A stretch of DNA of 64,000 nucleotides from Aerosticca soli. GTDB lineage: Bacteria > Pseudomonadota > Gammaproteobacteria > Xanthomonadales > Rhodanobacteraceae. A program made the position numbers and the translations under genes. The stretch spans positions 2,069,001 to 2,133,000 of the forward strand of contig NZ_AP018560.1 in the NCBI RefSeq assembly GCF_003967035.1, written 5' to 3'. The notes under the pieces are model-generated. The model ran no database searches. It saw nothing but the letters and a program-made list of their open reading frames with translations, and was not told where the DNA came from. This document shows positions 1 to 8,452 of the stretch, in pieces. The stretch's first letter is position 1, and each line of letters opens with the position of its first letter.

Positions 1-1
1 G

Positions 2-46
2 CGCCAGGGCCAGCTGGAGCACGGTCTCAGCAGCCTGCTGCCTTGA
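2..46 (+). CDS. Possible C-terminal tail of an upstream CDS (truncated by window edge)
   Basis: The frame from base 2 reads RQGQLEHGLSSLLP and then stops with TGA at 44-46, so it could be the last 14 codons of a gene running in from the left. This is too short to identify. The only support is that the frame is open at the edge and that no other gene occupies 1-163. Confidence 0.25.
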   Translation, partial: RQGQLEHGLSSLLP

Positions 47-163
47 GCTGCCGCCACAGCACGGCGGCGAACGCGGCCGCCCGCGCAAGCCTTGACCGGA
101 GGGATCGAAACGGCGGCCCTGCGGTGCTTTTTTGGCCAGGGCTTCCGGCGCGGCGGTAAGGAG

Positions 164-239
164 TGGCGCTCCCAACGAGGTTCGAACTCGTGTTCCCGCC
201 TTGAGAGGGCGGTGTCCTGGGCCACTAGACGATGGGAGC
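164..239 (-). tRNA. tRNA-Glu(CTC)
   Basis: Read on the minus strand, the 76-nt sequence starts GCTCCCA and ends TGGGAGC-G-CCA, giving a perfect 7-bp acceptor stem with CCA encoded. The anticodon stem CCGCC/GGCGG encloses the loop CTCTCAA (anticodon CTC). The T-loop TTCGAAC is canonical. A second Glu isoacceptor (TTC) lies at 22102-22177. Confidence 0.95.
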
Positions 240-259
240 GCGGGACCGGAAAGCGCGCT

Positions 260-287
260 AGTATAGCCCAATTGTCTGGCCCGGCAA
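260..287 (-). promoter_or_regulatory. Sigma70-like promoter for tRNA-Glu(CTC)
   Basis: On the minus strand TTGCCG (282-287) and TATACT (260-265) are separated by 16 bp. The predicted start lies about 15 bp before the tRNA 5' end. Assigned by consensus only. Confidence 0.6.
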
Positions 288-402
288 TGGCCCTTCGGGC
301 GCCCGAGACGTCCCCGCGGTAGGGCGGCGATTCCTTGAGAAAACCCCAGGCGCCAATGCGCGGGCCAACCGGGCCACTTTTCGTTTCGAGGATCCGCAGC
401 GC

Positions 403-1764
403 TTGAATTCGCAAGCCGATACCGGGGCCGCCGCCCCTTTGCGCATCATTCCGCGTGCCGAACACGCCATTTCGCGCAAGAACATCAGCAAGGCCGCCCT
501 GCGCGTGCTCTATCGTCTGCATGAGGCCGGTTATGCGGCCTTCCTGGTCGGCGGTGCGGTGCGCGACCTGTTGCTCGGCGGCCACCCCAAGGATTTCGAC
601 GTCGCCACCGACGCGACCCCGGAGGAGGTGAAGAAACTCTTCCGCAACTGCCGCCTGATCGGCCGCCGCTTCCGGCTCGCGCACGTGGTCTATGGCGATG
701 AGATCGTCGAGGTGGCCACCTTCCGCGGCGCCGGCGTCAGCGAGGAAGGCGCGGCCGATGCCGCGGGGCGCCACATCGTCGACGGCCGCATCGTGCGCGA
801 CAACGTCTGGGGCAGCATCGAGGAGGACGCGCTGCGGCGGGACTTCCGCGTCAACGCGATGTATTACGACATCAGCGACTTCTCCGTCCGCGACTACGTG
901 GGCGGCATGCAGGACATCGAGAATCGCGTGCTGCACCTGATCGGCGATCCGGCCACGCGCTACCGCGAGGACCCGGTGCGCATGCTGCGCGCCGTGCGGC
1001 TGGCAGCCAAGCTCGACTTCCGCATCGACGAGAAGGCCGCCGCGCCATTGGCCGAACTCGGCCCGCTGCTCGCCGAGGTGGCGCCGGCGCGGCTGTTCGA
1101 CGAGTCGCTCAAGATGTTCCTGTCCGGGCATGGCCTGGCGAGCTTCCGCCTGCTGGAACGCACCGGCCTGCTGCGCTTTCTGTTTCCGCCCGTGGCGCGC
1201 GCGCTGGAACGCGGCGACGCCACGCTGCGCGCCTTCATCGAGCAGGGACTGGCCAATACCGACGCCCGCGTGGCCGCCGACAAGTCGGTGACGCCGGCGT
1301 TCCTGTTCGCGGTGCTGCTGTGGGGCGAGGTGCGCGACCTCGCCCACGCCTGGATGGGCCGCGGCCTCGAATCCGCCGAGGCCTGGAGCCGCGCCGCCGC
1401 GCACGTGGTCGCCGAACAATGCCGACGCGTGGCCATCCCGCGCCGTTTCACCCTGACCATGGAAGAGATCTGGCTGCTGCAACCGCGTTTCGAGCAGCTC
1501 CAGCGCAAGAAGGTGTTCCGCCTGCTCGCCCACCCGCGTTTTCGCGCCGCGTTCGATTTCCTGCTGCTGCGTGGCGTGGAGTCGCCGGCCCTGCGCGAGC
1601 TCGGTCAATGGTGGGAGCACGCCCAGCAACTGCCGCACGAGGTGTTGGCGGCCGCGCTGCCGGCTTCCGCGGGCACCGCGGCCGAAGCGAAGCCCGAAGT
1701 CGCCGCACCGGCGCCCAAACGGCGGCGGCGACGGCGCACGAGTGGGCGCGCCGGCACCGCATGA
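403..1764 (+). CDS. pcnB: Poly(A) polymerase I
   Basis: Template-independent polymerase that adds 3' poly(A) tails to RNA and so promotes RNA decay. The 453-residue product has the class II nucleotidyltransferase signature near residues 48-75: GGAVRDLLLGG followed by DFDVATD, whose two Asp are metal ligands. RREDFRVNA-type sequence (here RRDFRVNAMYYD) and RYREDPVRMLRA follow, as in PcnB and CCA-adding enzymes. The long C-terminal region ends in a very basic KRRRRRR tail, typical of PcnB rather than CCA-adding enzymes. The start used is TTG at 403; no ATG precedes the conserved core in this frame, so the exact start is uncertain. The stop overlaps the folK start by 4 bp (ATGA), indicating translational coupling. 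Confidence 0.93.
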   Translation: MNSQADTGAAAPLRIIPRAEHAISRKNISKAALRVLYRLHEAGYAAFLVGGAVRDLLLGGHPKDFDVATDATPEEVKKLFRNCRLIGRRFRLAHVVYGDEIVEVATFRGAGVSEEGAADAAGRHIVDGRIVRDNVWGSIEEDALRRDFRVNAMYYDISDFSVRDYVGGMQDIENRVLHLIGDPATRYREDPVRMLRAVRLAAKLDFRIDEKAAAPLAELGPLLAEVAPARLFDESLKMFLSGHGLASFRLLERTGLLRFLFPPVARALERGDATLRAFIEQGLANTDARVAADKSVTPAFLFAVLLWGEVRDLAHAWMGRGLESAEAWSRAAAHVVAEQCRRVAIPRRFTLTMEEIWLLQPRFEQLQRKKVFRLLAHPRFRAAFDFLLLRGVESPALRELGQWWEHAQQLPHEVLAAALPASAGTAAEAKPEVAAPAPKRRRRRRTSGRAGTA

Positions 1765-2243
1765 CCCGCGCCTTCGTCGCCCTGGGAAGCAACCTCGGCG
1801 ATCCACGCGGGCAGCTGGAGCGGGCCTGCGAAGCGCTCGCGCGGCTGCCCGCCACGCAACTGGCGGCACGCTCGCGGCTCTATCGCACGCCGCCCTGGGG
1901 CATGACCGCGCAGCCGCCCTTCCTCAACGCCGTGGCGATGCTCGAGACGACGCTCGCGCCGAACACCCTGCTCGAGGCGCTGCTGGCGATCGAGCGCGCG
2001 GCCGGCCGCGTGCGCGGCACCGAGCGCTGGGGCCCGCGCACGCTCGACCTGGACCTTCTGCACATGGAAGAGACGGTGCTCGACACCCCCGAGCTCACCC
2101 TGCCGCATCCGCGCATCGCCGAACGCGCCTTCGTGCTGCTGCCGCTCGCCGACCTGGCGCCGGACCTGGTCCTGCCTGGGCTGGGCCGGGTGGATGTCCT
2201 GCTCGCCGGCGTGGAGACGCAAGGCTGCGTGCCGCTGGCTTGA
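1761..2243 (+). CDS. folK: 2-amino-4-hydroxy-6-hydroxymethyldihydropteridine pyrophosphokinase
   Basis: HPPK transfers pyrophosphate from ATP to 6-hydroxymethyl-7,8-dihydropterin in folate synthesis. The 160-residue length matches the family. The N-terminus MTRAFVALGSNLGD and the motif RWGPRTLDLDLL (near residues 89-100, containing the metal-binding DLD) are diagnostic. ATG 1761 overlaps the pcnB stop. The pcnB-folK-panB order is widespread in gammaproteobacteria. It is followed by a short gap with a candidate promoter before panB. Confidence 0.95.
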   Translation: MTRAFVALGSNLGDPRGQLERACEALARLPATQLAARSRLYRTPPWGMTAQPPFLNAVAMLETTLAPNTLLEALLAIERAAGRVRGTERWGPRTLDLDLLHMEETVLDTPELTLPHPRIAERAFVLLPLADLAPDLVLPGLGRVDVLLAGVETQGCVPLA

Positions 2244-2269
2244 GTCCGCATCGGCGGCGGCCGGATAAT
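2240..2269 (+). promoter_or_regulatory. Candidate promoter for panB-panC
   Basis: TTGAGT (2240-2245), an 18-bp spacer and GATAAT (2264-2269) lie about 30 bp before the panB GTG. A similarly built promoter (TTGCGG-18-GATAAT) precedes panD. Consensus match only. Confidence 0.4.
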
Positions 2270-2300
2270 CGCCGGCATCCCCCGCCAGGAAACACCCCAC

Positions 2301-3131
2301 GTGTACGCCGAACCCCGACGTGTCGCCGCGCGCAAGCCGGTCACCGTACCCGGCCTGCGGGCGATGAAGTCCGCCGGCCAGCGCATCGTCATGCTGACCG
2401 CCTATGACGCCAGCTTTGCCGCCCAGCTCGAGGCCGCCGGCGTCGATGTCGCCCTGGTGGGCGATTCGCTCGGCATGGTCGTGCAGGGCCACAAGAGCAC
2501 CTTGCCGGTGACGCTGGACCAGATGGTCTATCACACCGCGCTGGTGGCGCGCGGTCTTTCCGCCACCTTGCTGGTCGCCGACCTGCCCTTCATGGCCGAT
2601 CGCGACGTCGCGCACGCGCTCGAAGCCGGCGCGCGGCTGCTCGGCGAGGGTGGCGCGGCGATGGTCAAGATCGAGGGCGCCGCGCCGCATATTCTGGAAG
2701 CGATCGCCGCGCTCACCGCGCGGGCGGTGCCGGTGTGCGCGCATCTGGGGCTCACCCCGCAGTCGGTGCACAAGTTCGGCGGCTTCCGCATCCAGGGCCG
2801 TGCCCGGGATGCCGCCGACCAGCTGGTCGAGGAGGCACTCGCCGTGCAGGCGGCCGGGGCGCAGCTGGTGGTGATCGAGGGCGTGCCGAGCAGCCTGGGC
2901 GCGCGCATCACGGGCTCGCTCGACATCCCGGTGATCGGCATCGGCGCGGGCCCGGACTGCGACGGCCAGGTGCTGGTCTGCTACGACATGCTCGGCATCA
3001 CGCCGGGCAAGCGGCCCAAGTTCAGCAAGGACTTCCTCGCCGGACGCGACTCGGTGGCCGCGGCGATCGCCGCCTATGCCGATGAGGTGCGTCGCGGCGT
3101 GTTTCCGGCCGCCGAACACGGCTTCGCCTAG
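2301..3131 (+). CDS. panB: 3-methyl-2-oxobutanoate hydroxymethyltransferase (ketopantoate hydroxymethyltransferase)
   Basis: Transfers a hydroxymethyl group from 5,10-methylene-THF to 2-oxoisovalerate, the first committed step of pantothenate and CoA synthesis. The 276-residue protein has VGDSLG (Asp55) and VADLPF (Asp94), which with Glu125 in KIEG correspond to the metal site of Pan[10 protein letters not shown] and a catalytic Glu in VVIEGVPS (near 192) are also present. The start is GTG 2301; no in-frame ATG lies closer to the conserved N-terminus. The gap to panC is only 8 bp, so the two form one operon. Confidence 0.95.
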   Translation: MYAEPRRVAARKPVTVPGLRAMKSAGQRIVMLTAYDASFAAQLEAAGVDVALVGDSLGMVVQGHKSTLPVTLDQMVYHTALVARGLSATLLVADLPFMADRDVAHALEAGARLLGEGGAAMVKIEGAAPHILEAIAALTARAVPVCAHLGLTPQSVHKFGGFRIQGRARDAADQLVEEALAVQAAGAQLVVIEGVPSSLGARITGSLDIPVIGIGAGPDCDGQVLVCYDMLGITPGKRPKFSKDFLAGRDSVAAAIAAYADEVRRGVFPAAEHGFA

Positions 3132-3139
3132 GACCGCTC

Positions 3140-3985
3140 ATGCAGACGGTACAAGACTCGGCCGGCCTGCGCGCCGCCATCCGCGCCTGGCGTTCACAAG
3201 GCCGCACGGTCGGCCTGGTGCCGACCATGGGCAACCTGCACGCGGGTCATTTCGCGCTGATCAAGCTGGCTCGCGCCCGCGTCGACCGCGTGGTCGCCAG
3301 CGTGTTCGTCAACCCCACCCAGTTCGGTCCGAACGAGGATTTCGCCCGCTATCCGCGCACCCTCGCGCAGGATCAGGCGGGCCTGGCCGAGCACGCGTGC
3401 GACCTGCTGTTCGCCCCCGACGTGGCCACCATGTATCCGTATGGCCCGCAGCAGAGCGTCAGCATCCACGTACCGCAGATCACCGCTGTGCTGGAAGGCG
3501 CGCACCGGCCCGGACACTTCGACGGGGTGGCGACGGTGGTCTGCAAGCTGTTCAACCTGGTGCAGCCCGACCTTGCCGTGTTCGGGCAGAAGGACTACCA
3601 ACAGCTCAAGGTGATCGAGCGCATGGTGCGCGACCTCGCCCTGCCGGTGAAGGTGCTTTCCGCGCCGACCGTACGCGAGGCCGACGGGCTGGCCTTGAGT
3701 TCGCGCAACCAGTACCTGTCCGCCGAGGAACGGCAACGCGCGCCGCTGATCCATGCCACCCTGCAGCAGATGCGCCAGCTGCTGCACAAGGGCCATGCGC
3801 GCCCGATCGTCGAGGAAGCGGCGCGCACCCATCTGGAGCGGGCCGGCTTCGTGGTCGACTACGCCGCGATCCGGCGCGCCGAAGACCTGCAAGAGCCGGA
3901 GCCGGACGAACGCAGCGGTCTGGTCGCGCTGATCGCCGCCCGCCTCGGCCAGACCCGCCTGATCGACAACCTGCTGCTCGACTGA
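3140..3985 (+). CDS. panC: Pantothenate synthetase (pantoate--beta-alanine ligase)
   Basis: ATP-dependent condensation of pantoate with beta-alanine. The 281-residue product has the HIGH-like motif MGNLHAGH (about 30-37), [24 protein letters not shown] and the KMSKS-equivalent [11 protein letters not shown] near 184-194. It lies directly behind panB and uses the beta-alanine made by PanD, encoded next. The 281-aa length is normal for the family. Confidence 0.96.
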   Translation: MQTVQDSAGLRAAIRAWRSQGRTVGLVPTMGNLHAGHFALIKLARARVDRVVASVFVNPTQFGPNEDFARYPRTLAQDQAGLAEHACDLLFAPDVATMYPYGPQQSVSIHVPQITAVLEGAHRPGHFDGVATVVCKLFNLVQPDLAVFGQKDYQQLKVIERMVRDLALPVKVLSAPTVREADGLALSSRNQYLSAEERQRAPLIHATLQQMRQLLHKGHARPIVEEAARTHLERAGFVVDYAAIRRAEDLQEPEPDERSGLVALIAARLGQTRLIDNLLLD

Positions 3986-3996
3986 GCACCCGCAGG

Positions 3997-4026
3997 TTGC
4001 GGCGGGCCGAGACCGGCGGGGATAAT
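3997..4026 (+). promoter_or_regulatory. Candidate promoter for panD
   Basis: TTGCGG (3997-4002), 18-bp spacer, GATAAT (4021-4026) in the 83-bp panC-panD gap. This suggests panD can be transcribed separately from panBC. Consensus only. Confidence 0.4.
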
Positions 4027-4068
4027 GCCAGACCCCTTCCCCGACGGCCCGCAGGCCGCGTGAGCGCC

Positions 4069-4455
4069 ATGCACCTCAACATGCTCAAGGCCAAGATCCA
4101 CCGCGCCACCGTCACCCAGGCCGAACTCCACTACGAGGGTTCGATCGCGGTGGACGGCCTGCTGCTGGATGCGGCCGGCATCCGTGAATACGAGCAGATC
4201 CACGCCTGGAACGTCAGCAATGGCGAGCGTTTCGTCACCTACGCGCTGCGCGCCCAGGAAGGCTCCGGCATCATCTCGGTGAACGGCAGCGCCGCGCGCC
4301 GCGTGCAGCTTGGCGACCTCATCATCATCGCCGCCTTCGCCCAGCTCGCCGAGGCGGAACTGGCGGGCTACGAACCCATGCTGGTCTATGTCGATGCGGC
4401 CAACCGCATCACCCGCACCAACCGCGCCATCCCCAAGCAGATGGCTGCGGCCTGA
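4069..4455 (+). CDS. panD: Aspartate 1-decarboxylase proenzyme
   Basis: Pyruvoyl-dependent decarboxylase making beta-alanine from L-aspartate for PanC. The 128-residue proenzyme has the self-cleavage site YEGS with Gly24-Ser25; Ser25 becomes the pyruvoyl group. The N-terminus [16 protein letters not shown] and the [16 protein letters not shown] and [15 protein letters not shown] blocks are typical. ATG 4069 was chosen because it places the cleavage site where it lies in the E. coli enzyme. It is the last gene of the pantothenate group. Confidence 0.96.
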   Translation: MHLNMLKAKIHRATVTQAELHYEGSIAVDGLLLDAAGIREYEQIHAWNVSNGERFVTYALRAQEGSGIISVNGSAARRVQLGDLIIIAAFAQLAEAELAGYEPMLVYVDAANRITRTNRAIPKQMAAA

Positions 4456-4476
4456 CGGCTTCAGCCGCGCGTTTTT

Positions 4477-5160
4477 TCAGGCCATCCAGAAGAACACCGC
4501 GGTCATCCGTCTTTCGGCGAAGTCCTGGCCCCAGTAGGCGCTGGCGCTGTGGATCAGGTTCGCCTTGTACACCAGTAGCCGGTTGTAGCGGTGGGCCACG
4601 CGCAGGTCCTCGATGAAGGCACTCGGCGGCACGAACCGCGTGCCCAGCGCATCGACAAGGGTACGGTAGGGCGGACTGACCATGTTGCCGCCCAGCCGTC
4701 CGTCGGCCATGCGCTGGCGGAAGAAACTGGTGCCGCAGCGTTCCGGCACCGCCGGGTTGAGGTAGAGCACCGCGGCGTAGCGTGCGAGTTCTAGCGAATC
4801 GGTGTGCGGCTTCACCGCCCCCTCCGCCAGGCCGACCACCTGCACGCAATTGTGGTCGAGCCGGGCGCCGGCCGCCGCGCGTTCCACCCATAGCCGCTTC
4901 ACGCCGAGCGCGGCGCGCACCTTGTCCTCGATGAACGCCAGTTCCCCGGCCTCCAGCGCGGGCACCGAGCGCATGCCCGGCCAGGATTCGCCGGTGGTCG
5001 GATAGCCATAGGTCCAGTCGGTCTTGGCCAGGCAGCGGGCGCGCACCGCGTCGATGCCGGGCAGGGCCTCGTCCAACACCCAGTAATCGCGGCCCTCGGT
5101 GGGCTTGCGGTAGGGCAGCTGTCGCATCGGCGGATGCTGCGCATAGAGCGACATGGGCAT
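4477..5160 (-). CDS. 2OG-Fe(II) oxygenase-like protein (DUF6445-type)
   Basis: A 227-residue protein of unknown substrate. It contains H119-T-D121 (KPHTDS) and a distal H204 (NLIHSAS) followed by R218 in ERRMTAVFFW. This is the HxD...H iron triad plus Arg pattern of 2-oxoglutarate-dependent oxygenases, and the overall sequence resembles the DUF6445 family of xanthomonads. No signal peptide or membrane segment is visible. It is transcribed towards panD and divergently from the VIT1-family gene. Two in-frame ATGs (5160 and 5154) are possible starts. The function cannot be deduced from the neighbours. Confidence 0.6.
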   Translation of the reverse strand: MPMSLYAQHPPMRQLPYRKPTEGRDYWVLDEALPGIDAVRARCLAKTDWTYGYPTTGESWPGMRSVPALEAGELAFIEDKVRAALGVKRLWVERAAAGARLDHNCVQVVGLAEGAVKPHTDSLELARYAAVLYLNPAVPERCGTSFFRQRMADGRLGGNMVSPPYRTLVDALGTRFVPPSAFIEDLRVAHRYNRLLVYKANLIHSASAYWGQDFAERRMTAVFFWMA

Positions 5161-5261
5161 CGAATCTGCAGATCTGGACTTGCGCGACGGTAACGCAAGG
5201 CCACAGGCTTGCGCATCTGCCGATTACCATCGTGCGCATCGACCCCGCAGGGAAACCGCCC

Positions 5262-5960
5262 ATGCCGCGCAAGCCGCACATCGAACGCCATTTCACCGCC
5301 TCGGACACCGTGCGCGACCTGGTACTCGGCATGGCCGACGGACTCACCGTGCCGTTCGCGCTGGCGGCCGGCCTCTCCGGCGCCGCCGCCGGCAGTCGCG
5401 TGGTGGTGATCGCCGGCATCGCCGAGATCGCCGCCGGCGCCATCGCCATGGGCCTGGGCGGTTATCTCGCCGCACGCGGCGATGCCGATCATTACGCCGC
5501 GGAACGGCGGCGCGAGCAGCGCGAGGTGGCGGAACTGGCCGCCCGCGAGGAAGAGGAAGTGGCGCAGATCTTCGCCCGCTACGGCCTCAGCCGGGCCGAA
5601 TGCGAACCCATCCTGGCCGGGTTCCGGCGCAACCCGGAAGCATGGGTGGATTTCATGATGCGCTTCGAGCTCGGCCTGGAAACCCCGGAGCCAGGACGCG
5701 CGCTGCGCAGCGCGCTCACCATCGGCGGCGCCTACGTGCTGGGCGGACTGGTGCCGCTCATCCCCTACATGCTGACCACGTCGACCCGGACCGCCCTGCT
5801 CGCCTCCTCGGCCTGCACGCTGGCGGCGCTGGCGGTGTTCGGCGCGGTCAAGAGCCGCTTCACCGGCATCGGCATGGGACGCGGCGCCGTGCAGACGGTG
5901 CTGGTCGGCGGCCTGGCCTCGGCCACCGCCTACGTGCTGGCGCGGCTGATCGGCGGTTGA
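5262..5960 (+). CDS. VIT1/CCC1-family membrane transporter (putative Fe2+/Mn2+ transporter)
   Basis: The protein has the VIT1/CCC1 layout. The N-terminal MADGLTVPFALAAGLSGA and the glycine-rich IAGIAEIAAGAIAMGLGGYLA form two helices. A charged Glu-rich cytosolic segment follows (ERRREQREVAELAAREEEE, about residues 87-105), then three more helices. Family members move ferrous iron or manganese, commonly for storage or detoxification. I prefer ATG 5262, with GCAGGGA about 8 bp upstream, giving 232 aa; GTG 5232 would add 10 residues. The metal specificity is not evident from the sequence. Confidence 0.8.
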   Translation: MPRKPHIERHFTASDTVRDLVLGMADGLTVPFALAAGLSGAAAGSRVVVIAGIAEIAAGAIAMGLGGYLAARGDADHYAAERRREQREVAELAAREEEEVAQIFARYGLSRAECEPILAGFRRNPEAWVDFMMRFELGLETPEPGRALRSALTIGGAYVLGGLVPLIPYMLTTSTRTALLASSACTLAALAVFGAVKSRFTGIGMGRGAVQTVLVGGLASATAYVLARLIGG

Positions 5961-5964
5961 CCCC

Positions 5965-6777
5965 TCAGCCGCGCCGGTAGCGGCGGGCCTGGCGCGAGCC
6001 CAGCCACAGCGCCAGCCGGTCGGGCAGCGCCTCGGCCAGCGCCTTGATCAGCCGGTTCACCCGCCCGGGCACGTACACGATGCGCCCCTGCTCGACCGCC
6101 GCGATGCCCTGGCGCGCCACTTCCGCGGCATCCAGCCACATGAAGGCGGGAAGCCGGTTCATGATCGCGCGGGTGCCGGTGACGTCATGGAATTCCGAAC
6201 GGGTGAAGCCCGGGCACAGCGCGCACACGTTCACGCCGGCGGCGCGGTTTTCCAGCGCGAGCGACTGGGAAAACTTGATCATGTAGGCCTTGGCCGCCGC
6301 GTACAGGGTATGGCCGGCCGTCCCCGGCACGAAGCCGGCCAGCGAAGCGACGTTGACGATGCGCCCGTAGCCGCGCTCGCGCATGCCGGGCAGCAGCCGC
6401 CAGGCCAGTTCAGTGGGCGCGACCAGCAAGACCTGCAGGAAGTCTTCGTGCGTGCGCCAGTCATTGCCGACGAAACTGCCCGGCACGCCATAGCCGGCAT
6501 TGTTGACCAGCCAGTCCACCGCCAGGCCGCGCTCGGCAAGTTCCATGCACAGCCGCTGCGGTGCCTCGCGCAGGGCGAGATCGCACGGCAGCACGGTGAC
6601 GTCGATCCCGCGGGATTCGCGCAGCACCGCCGCCAGCGCATGCAGCCGCTCGGCCCTGCGCGCGACCAGCACGAGGTCGTGCCCGCGCTCGGCCAACGCA
6701 TGCGCGAAGGCGGCGCCGATGCCGGCCGAGGCGCCGGTGACGAGGCTGAGCGGGCGTGTAATCGGCATGGCATCCAC
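5965..6777 (-). CDS. SDR-family NAD(P)-dependent oxidoreductase
   Basis: A classical short-chain dehydrogenase of about 270 aa. It has the cofactor loop TGASAGIG near residue 15, a basic residue pair after beta2 (ARRAER) suggesting NADP(H), NNAGYG, the catalytic Ser in VNVASLAG and YAAAK carrying Tyr-Lys. The C-terminus ends in a basic RQARRYRRG. The substrate is unknown; the DltE/YqjQ-like subgroup often acts on lipids or ketones. The start is GTG 6777 or ATG 6768, three codons in. Its 3' end lies 4 bp from the convergent VIT1-family gene. Confidence 0.8.
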   Translation of the reverse strand: MDAMPITRPLSLVTGASAGIGAAFAHALAERGHDLVLVARRAERLHALAAVLRESRGIDVTVLPCDLALREAPQRLCMELAERGLAVDWLVNNAGYGVPGSFVGNDWRTHEDFLQVLLVAPTELAWRLLPGMRERGYGRIVNVASLAGFVPGTAGHTLYAAAKAYMIKFSQSLALENRAAGVNVCALCPGFTRSEFHDVTGTRAIMNRLPAFMWLDAAEVARQGIAAVEQGRIVYVPGRVNRLIKALAEALPDRLALWLGSRQARRYRRG

Positions 6778-6901
6778 CAGGCAAAGTTGAATGGCGAGGC
6801 AGCCTCATGCATCTTGCCCGGGCCGTCAATCACGGGCGTTTGCCGCCTTCGCGATAAGCTGGAAACCTCCAGAACAGACGCCAAAACCAAAGGTCGATTC
6901 C

Positions 6902-7654
6902 ATGCGCACCAAACTCGTCGCCGGCAACTGGAAGATGCACGGCAGCCGCACCATGGCCCATGCCCTGGTCGGCGCACTGGCCCGTGCCCTGCCGAGCCGC
7001 GTGGACGTGGTGGTGATGCCGCCGCTGCCCTATCTGGCCGAACTGGCCGATACTTATGGCGACGCCGGAGTCATTCTCGGCGCGCAGGACGTGAGCGCCC
7101 ATCAGGGCCAGGGCGCCTACACCGGCGAGGTCTCGGCCGCCATGCTGGCCGACGTCGGCGCGCAGTGGGTGCTCGTCGGCCATTCCGAGCGCCGCCAGTA
7201 CCACGGCGAGGACGACGAGCTGATCGCGGCCAAATTCGCCGCCGCCCGCGCCGCCGGCCTCAATCCCATCCTGTGCGTGGGCGAGACCTTGCAACAACGC
7301 CAGGCCGGCCTGGCCGAGGAGGTCATCGCCACCCAGCTCGGCGCCATCCTGGCGCGCGACGGCATCGCCGCCTTCGACACCGCGGTCATCGCCTACGAGC
7401 CGGTCTGGGCCATCGGCACGGGGCATTCGGCGAGCCCCGAACAGGCGCAGGCCATGCATGCCTTCATCCGTGGCCAACTCGCCGCCGAGGATGCTATGAT
7501 TTCCCGTCTTACCCGCGTGATCTATGGTGGCAGCGTCAAGCCCGGCAACGCGTCCGCACTGTTCGCTCAACCGGACGTGGATGGCGGATTGATCGGCGGC
7601 GCCTCGCTGGATGCCGCCGACTTCCTGGCCATCTGCGCCGCGGCCGAAGCTTAA
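6902..7654 (+). CDS. tpiA: Triosephosphate isomerase
   Basis: Interconverts dihydroxyacetone phosphate and glyceraldehyde 3-phosphate. The 250-residue product has GNWKMHG with the active-site Lys, the electrophilic His in VLVGHSERR and the catalytic Glu in AYEPVWAIGTG; the phosphate-binding GGSVKPGNA and GLIGGASL motifs follow. ATG 6902 begins the conserved MRTKLVAGNWKM. secG starts 23 bp downstream, as in many gammaproteobacteria. Confidence 0.97.
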   Translation: MRTKLVAGNWKMHGSRTMAHALVGALARALPSRVDVVVMPPLPYLAELADTYGDAGVILGAQDVSAHQGQGAYTGEVSAAMLADVGAQWVLVGHSERRQYHGEDDELIAAKFAAARAAGLNPILCVGETLQQRQAGLAEEVIATQLGAILARDGIAAFDTAVIAYEPVWAIGTGHSASPEQAQAMHAFIRGQLAAEDAMISRLTRVIYGGSVKPGNASALFAQPDVDGGLIGGASLDAADFLAICAAAEA

Positions 7655-7677
7655 AAAGCTGCCCAAAGACAAAATCC

Positions 7678-8115
7678 ATGTTCGTCATTTTCAGTGTCTT
7701 CTACATCCTGATCGCCGCGGCCATGATCGGGCTCATCCTGATCCAGCGCGGTGCCGGGGCGGATGCCGGTTCCGGCTTCGGCGGCGGCGCCTCCGCCACG
7801 GTGTTCGGCGCGCGCGGCTCGGCGAGTTTCCTGACCCGCGCCACCGCGGTGCTGGCCACGCTGTTCTTCCTGCTCAGCCTCGGCATGGGCATCTATCTCG
7901 GCCATAGCGGCGCCCCGCAGGCCGCGCTCGACAGCGACCTCGGCGTCATGTCGGGGCTTGCCAAGCCGCCGGCGAATGCCCAGAATGCGCAGCCCGCGCC
8001 GGCCGCCGGTGCCTCGGCCCATGCAGCCGGCGGCACCTCGGAAGTGCCAGCGGCCGCGGCTTCAGCGCCCGCGGGCGACGTGCCGGCAGCGAGCCGGTCC
8101 AGCAGCAAGCAGTGA
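7678..8115 (+). CDS. secG: Preprotein translocase subunit SecG
   Basis: Inner-membrane subunit of the SecYEG channel. The 145-residue protein has two transmembrane helices (about 2-22 and 52-75) around the loop LIQRGAGADAGSGFGGGASATVFGARGS (residues 20-47), whose GAGADAGSGFGGG core is diagnostic. A long Ala/Pro-rich low-complexity tail (about 95-145) is longer than in E. coli. It sits between tpiA and tRNA-Leu and is probably co-transcribed with both. Confidence 0.92.
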   Translation: MFVIFSVFYILIAAAMIGLILIQRGAGADAGSGFGGGASATVFGARGSASFLTRATAVLATLFFLLSLGMGIYLGHSGAPQAALDSDLGVMSGLAKPPANAQNAQPAPAAGASAHAAGGTSEVPAAAASAPAGDVPAASRSSSKQ

Positions 8116-8128
8116 TGACAGCACACCT

Positions 8129-8213
8129 GCCCAGGTGGCGGAATTGGTAGACGCACTACCTTGAGGTGGTAGCGACGCAAGTCGTGGGGGTTCGAGTCCC
8201 CCCTTGGGCACCA
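8129..8213 (+). tRNA. tRNA-Leu(GAG)
   Basis: An 85-nt class II tRNA with acceptor GCCCAGG/CTTGGGC, discriminator A and encoded CCA. The anticodon stem CTACC/GGTAG carries the loop TTGAGGT (anticodon GAG), and a long variable arm follows. It begins 13 bp after the secG stop with no obvious promoter between, so it is probably processed from the tpiA-secG transcript. secG-tRNA-Leu(GAG) linkage is also seen in E. coli. Confidence 0.95.
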
Positions 8214-8257
8214 ATCCAGATTCCGGGAAGCTCAAAGCCTCGCCGGAACCGAAAAAA

Positions 8258-8281
8258 CCCCGCATCGCTGCGGGGTTTTTT
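8258..8281 (+). terminator. Rho-independent terminator after tRNA-Leu
   Basis: Perfect 7-bp stem CCCCGCA/TGCGGGG (8258-8264 with 8269-8275), a 4-nt loop and a run of six T. It closes the tpiA-secG-tRNA-Leu unit. Confidence 0.9.
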
Positions 8282-8452
8282 GTGCCATGGCGTCGGGCAA
8301 CACGTATCGCAGAGGGCTCAGACAAGGGAAAGAAGCGCCTTCTCCCGATAACGGGGATGGACATATCCCGCATCGGCATCCTCCGCATTGGCGTCATGCG
8401 GCGACCCAGGGCATGGCCTTGCACTGCGCAAGCGTCGGCGAAAGACGCGCTT

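Noticed and set aside
1605-3119. 504-codon minus-strand frame opposite pcnB/folK/panB
   Set aside because: Spans three well-supported genes on the other strand and looks like GC-driven shadow coding.
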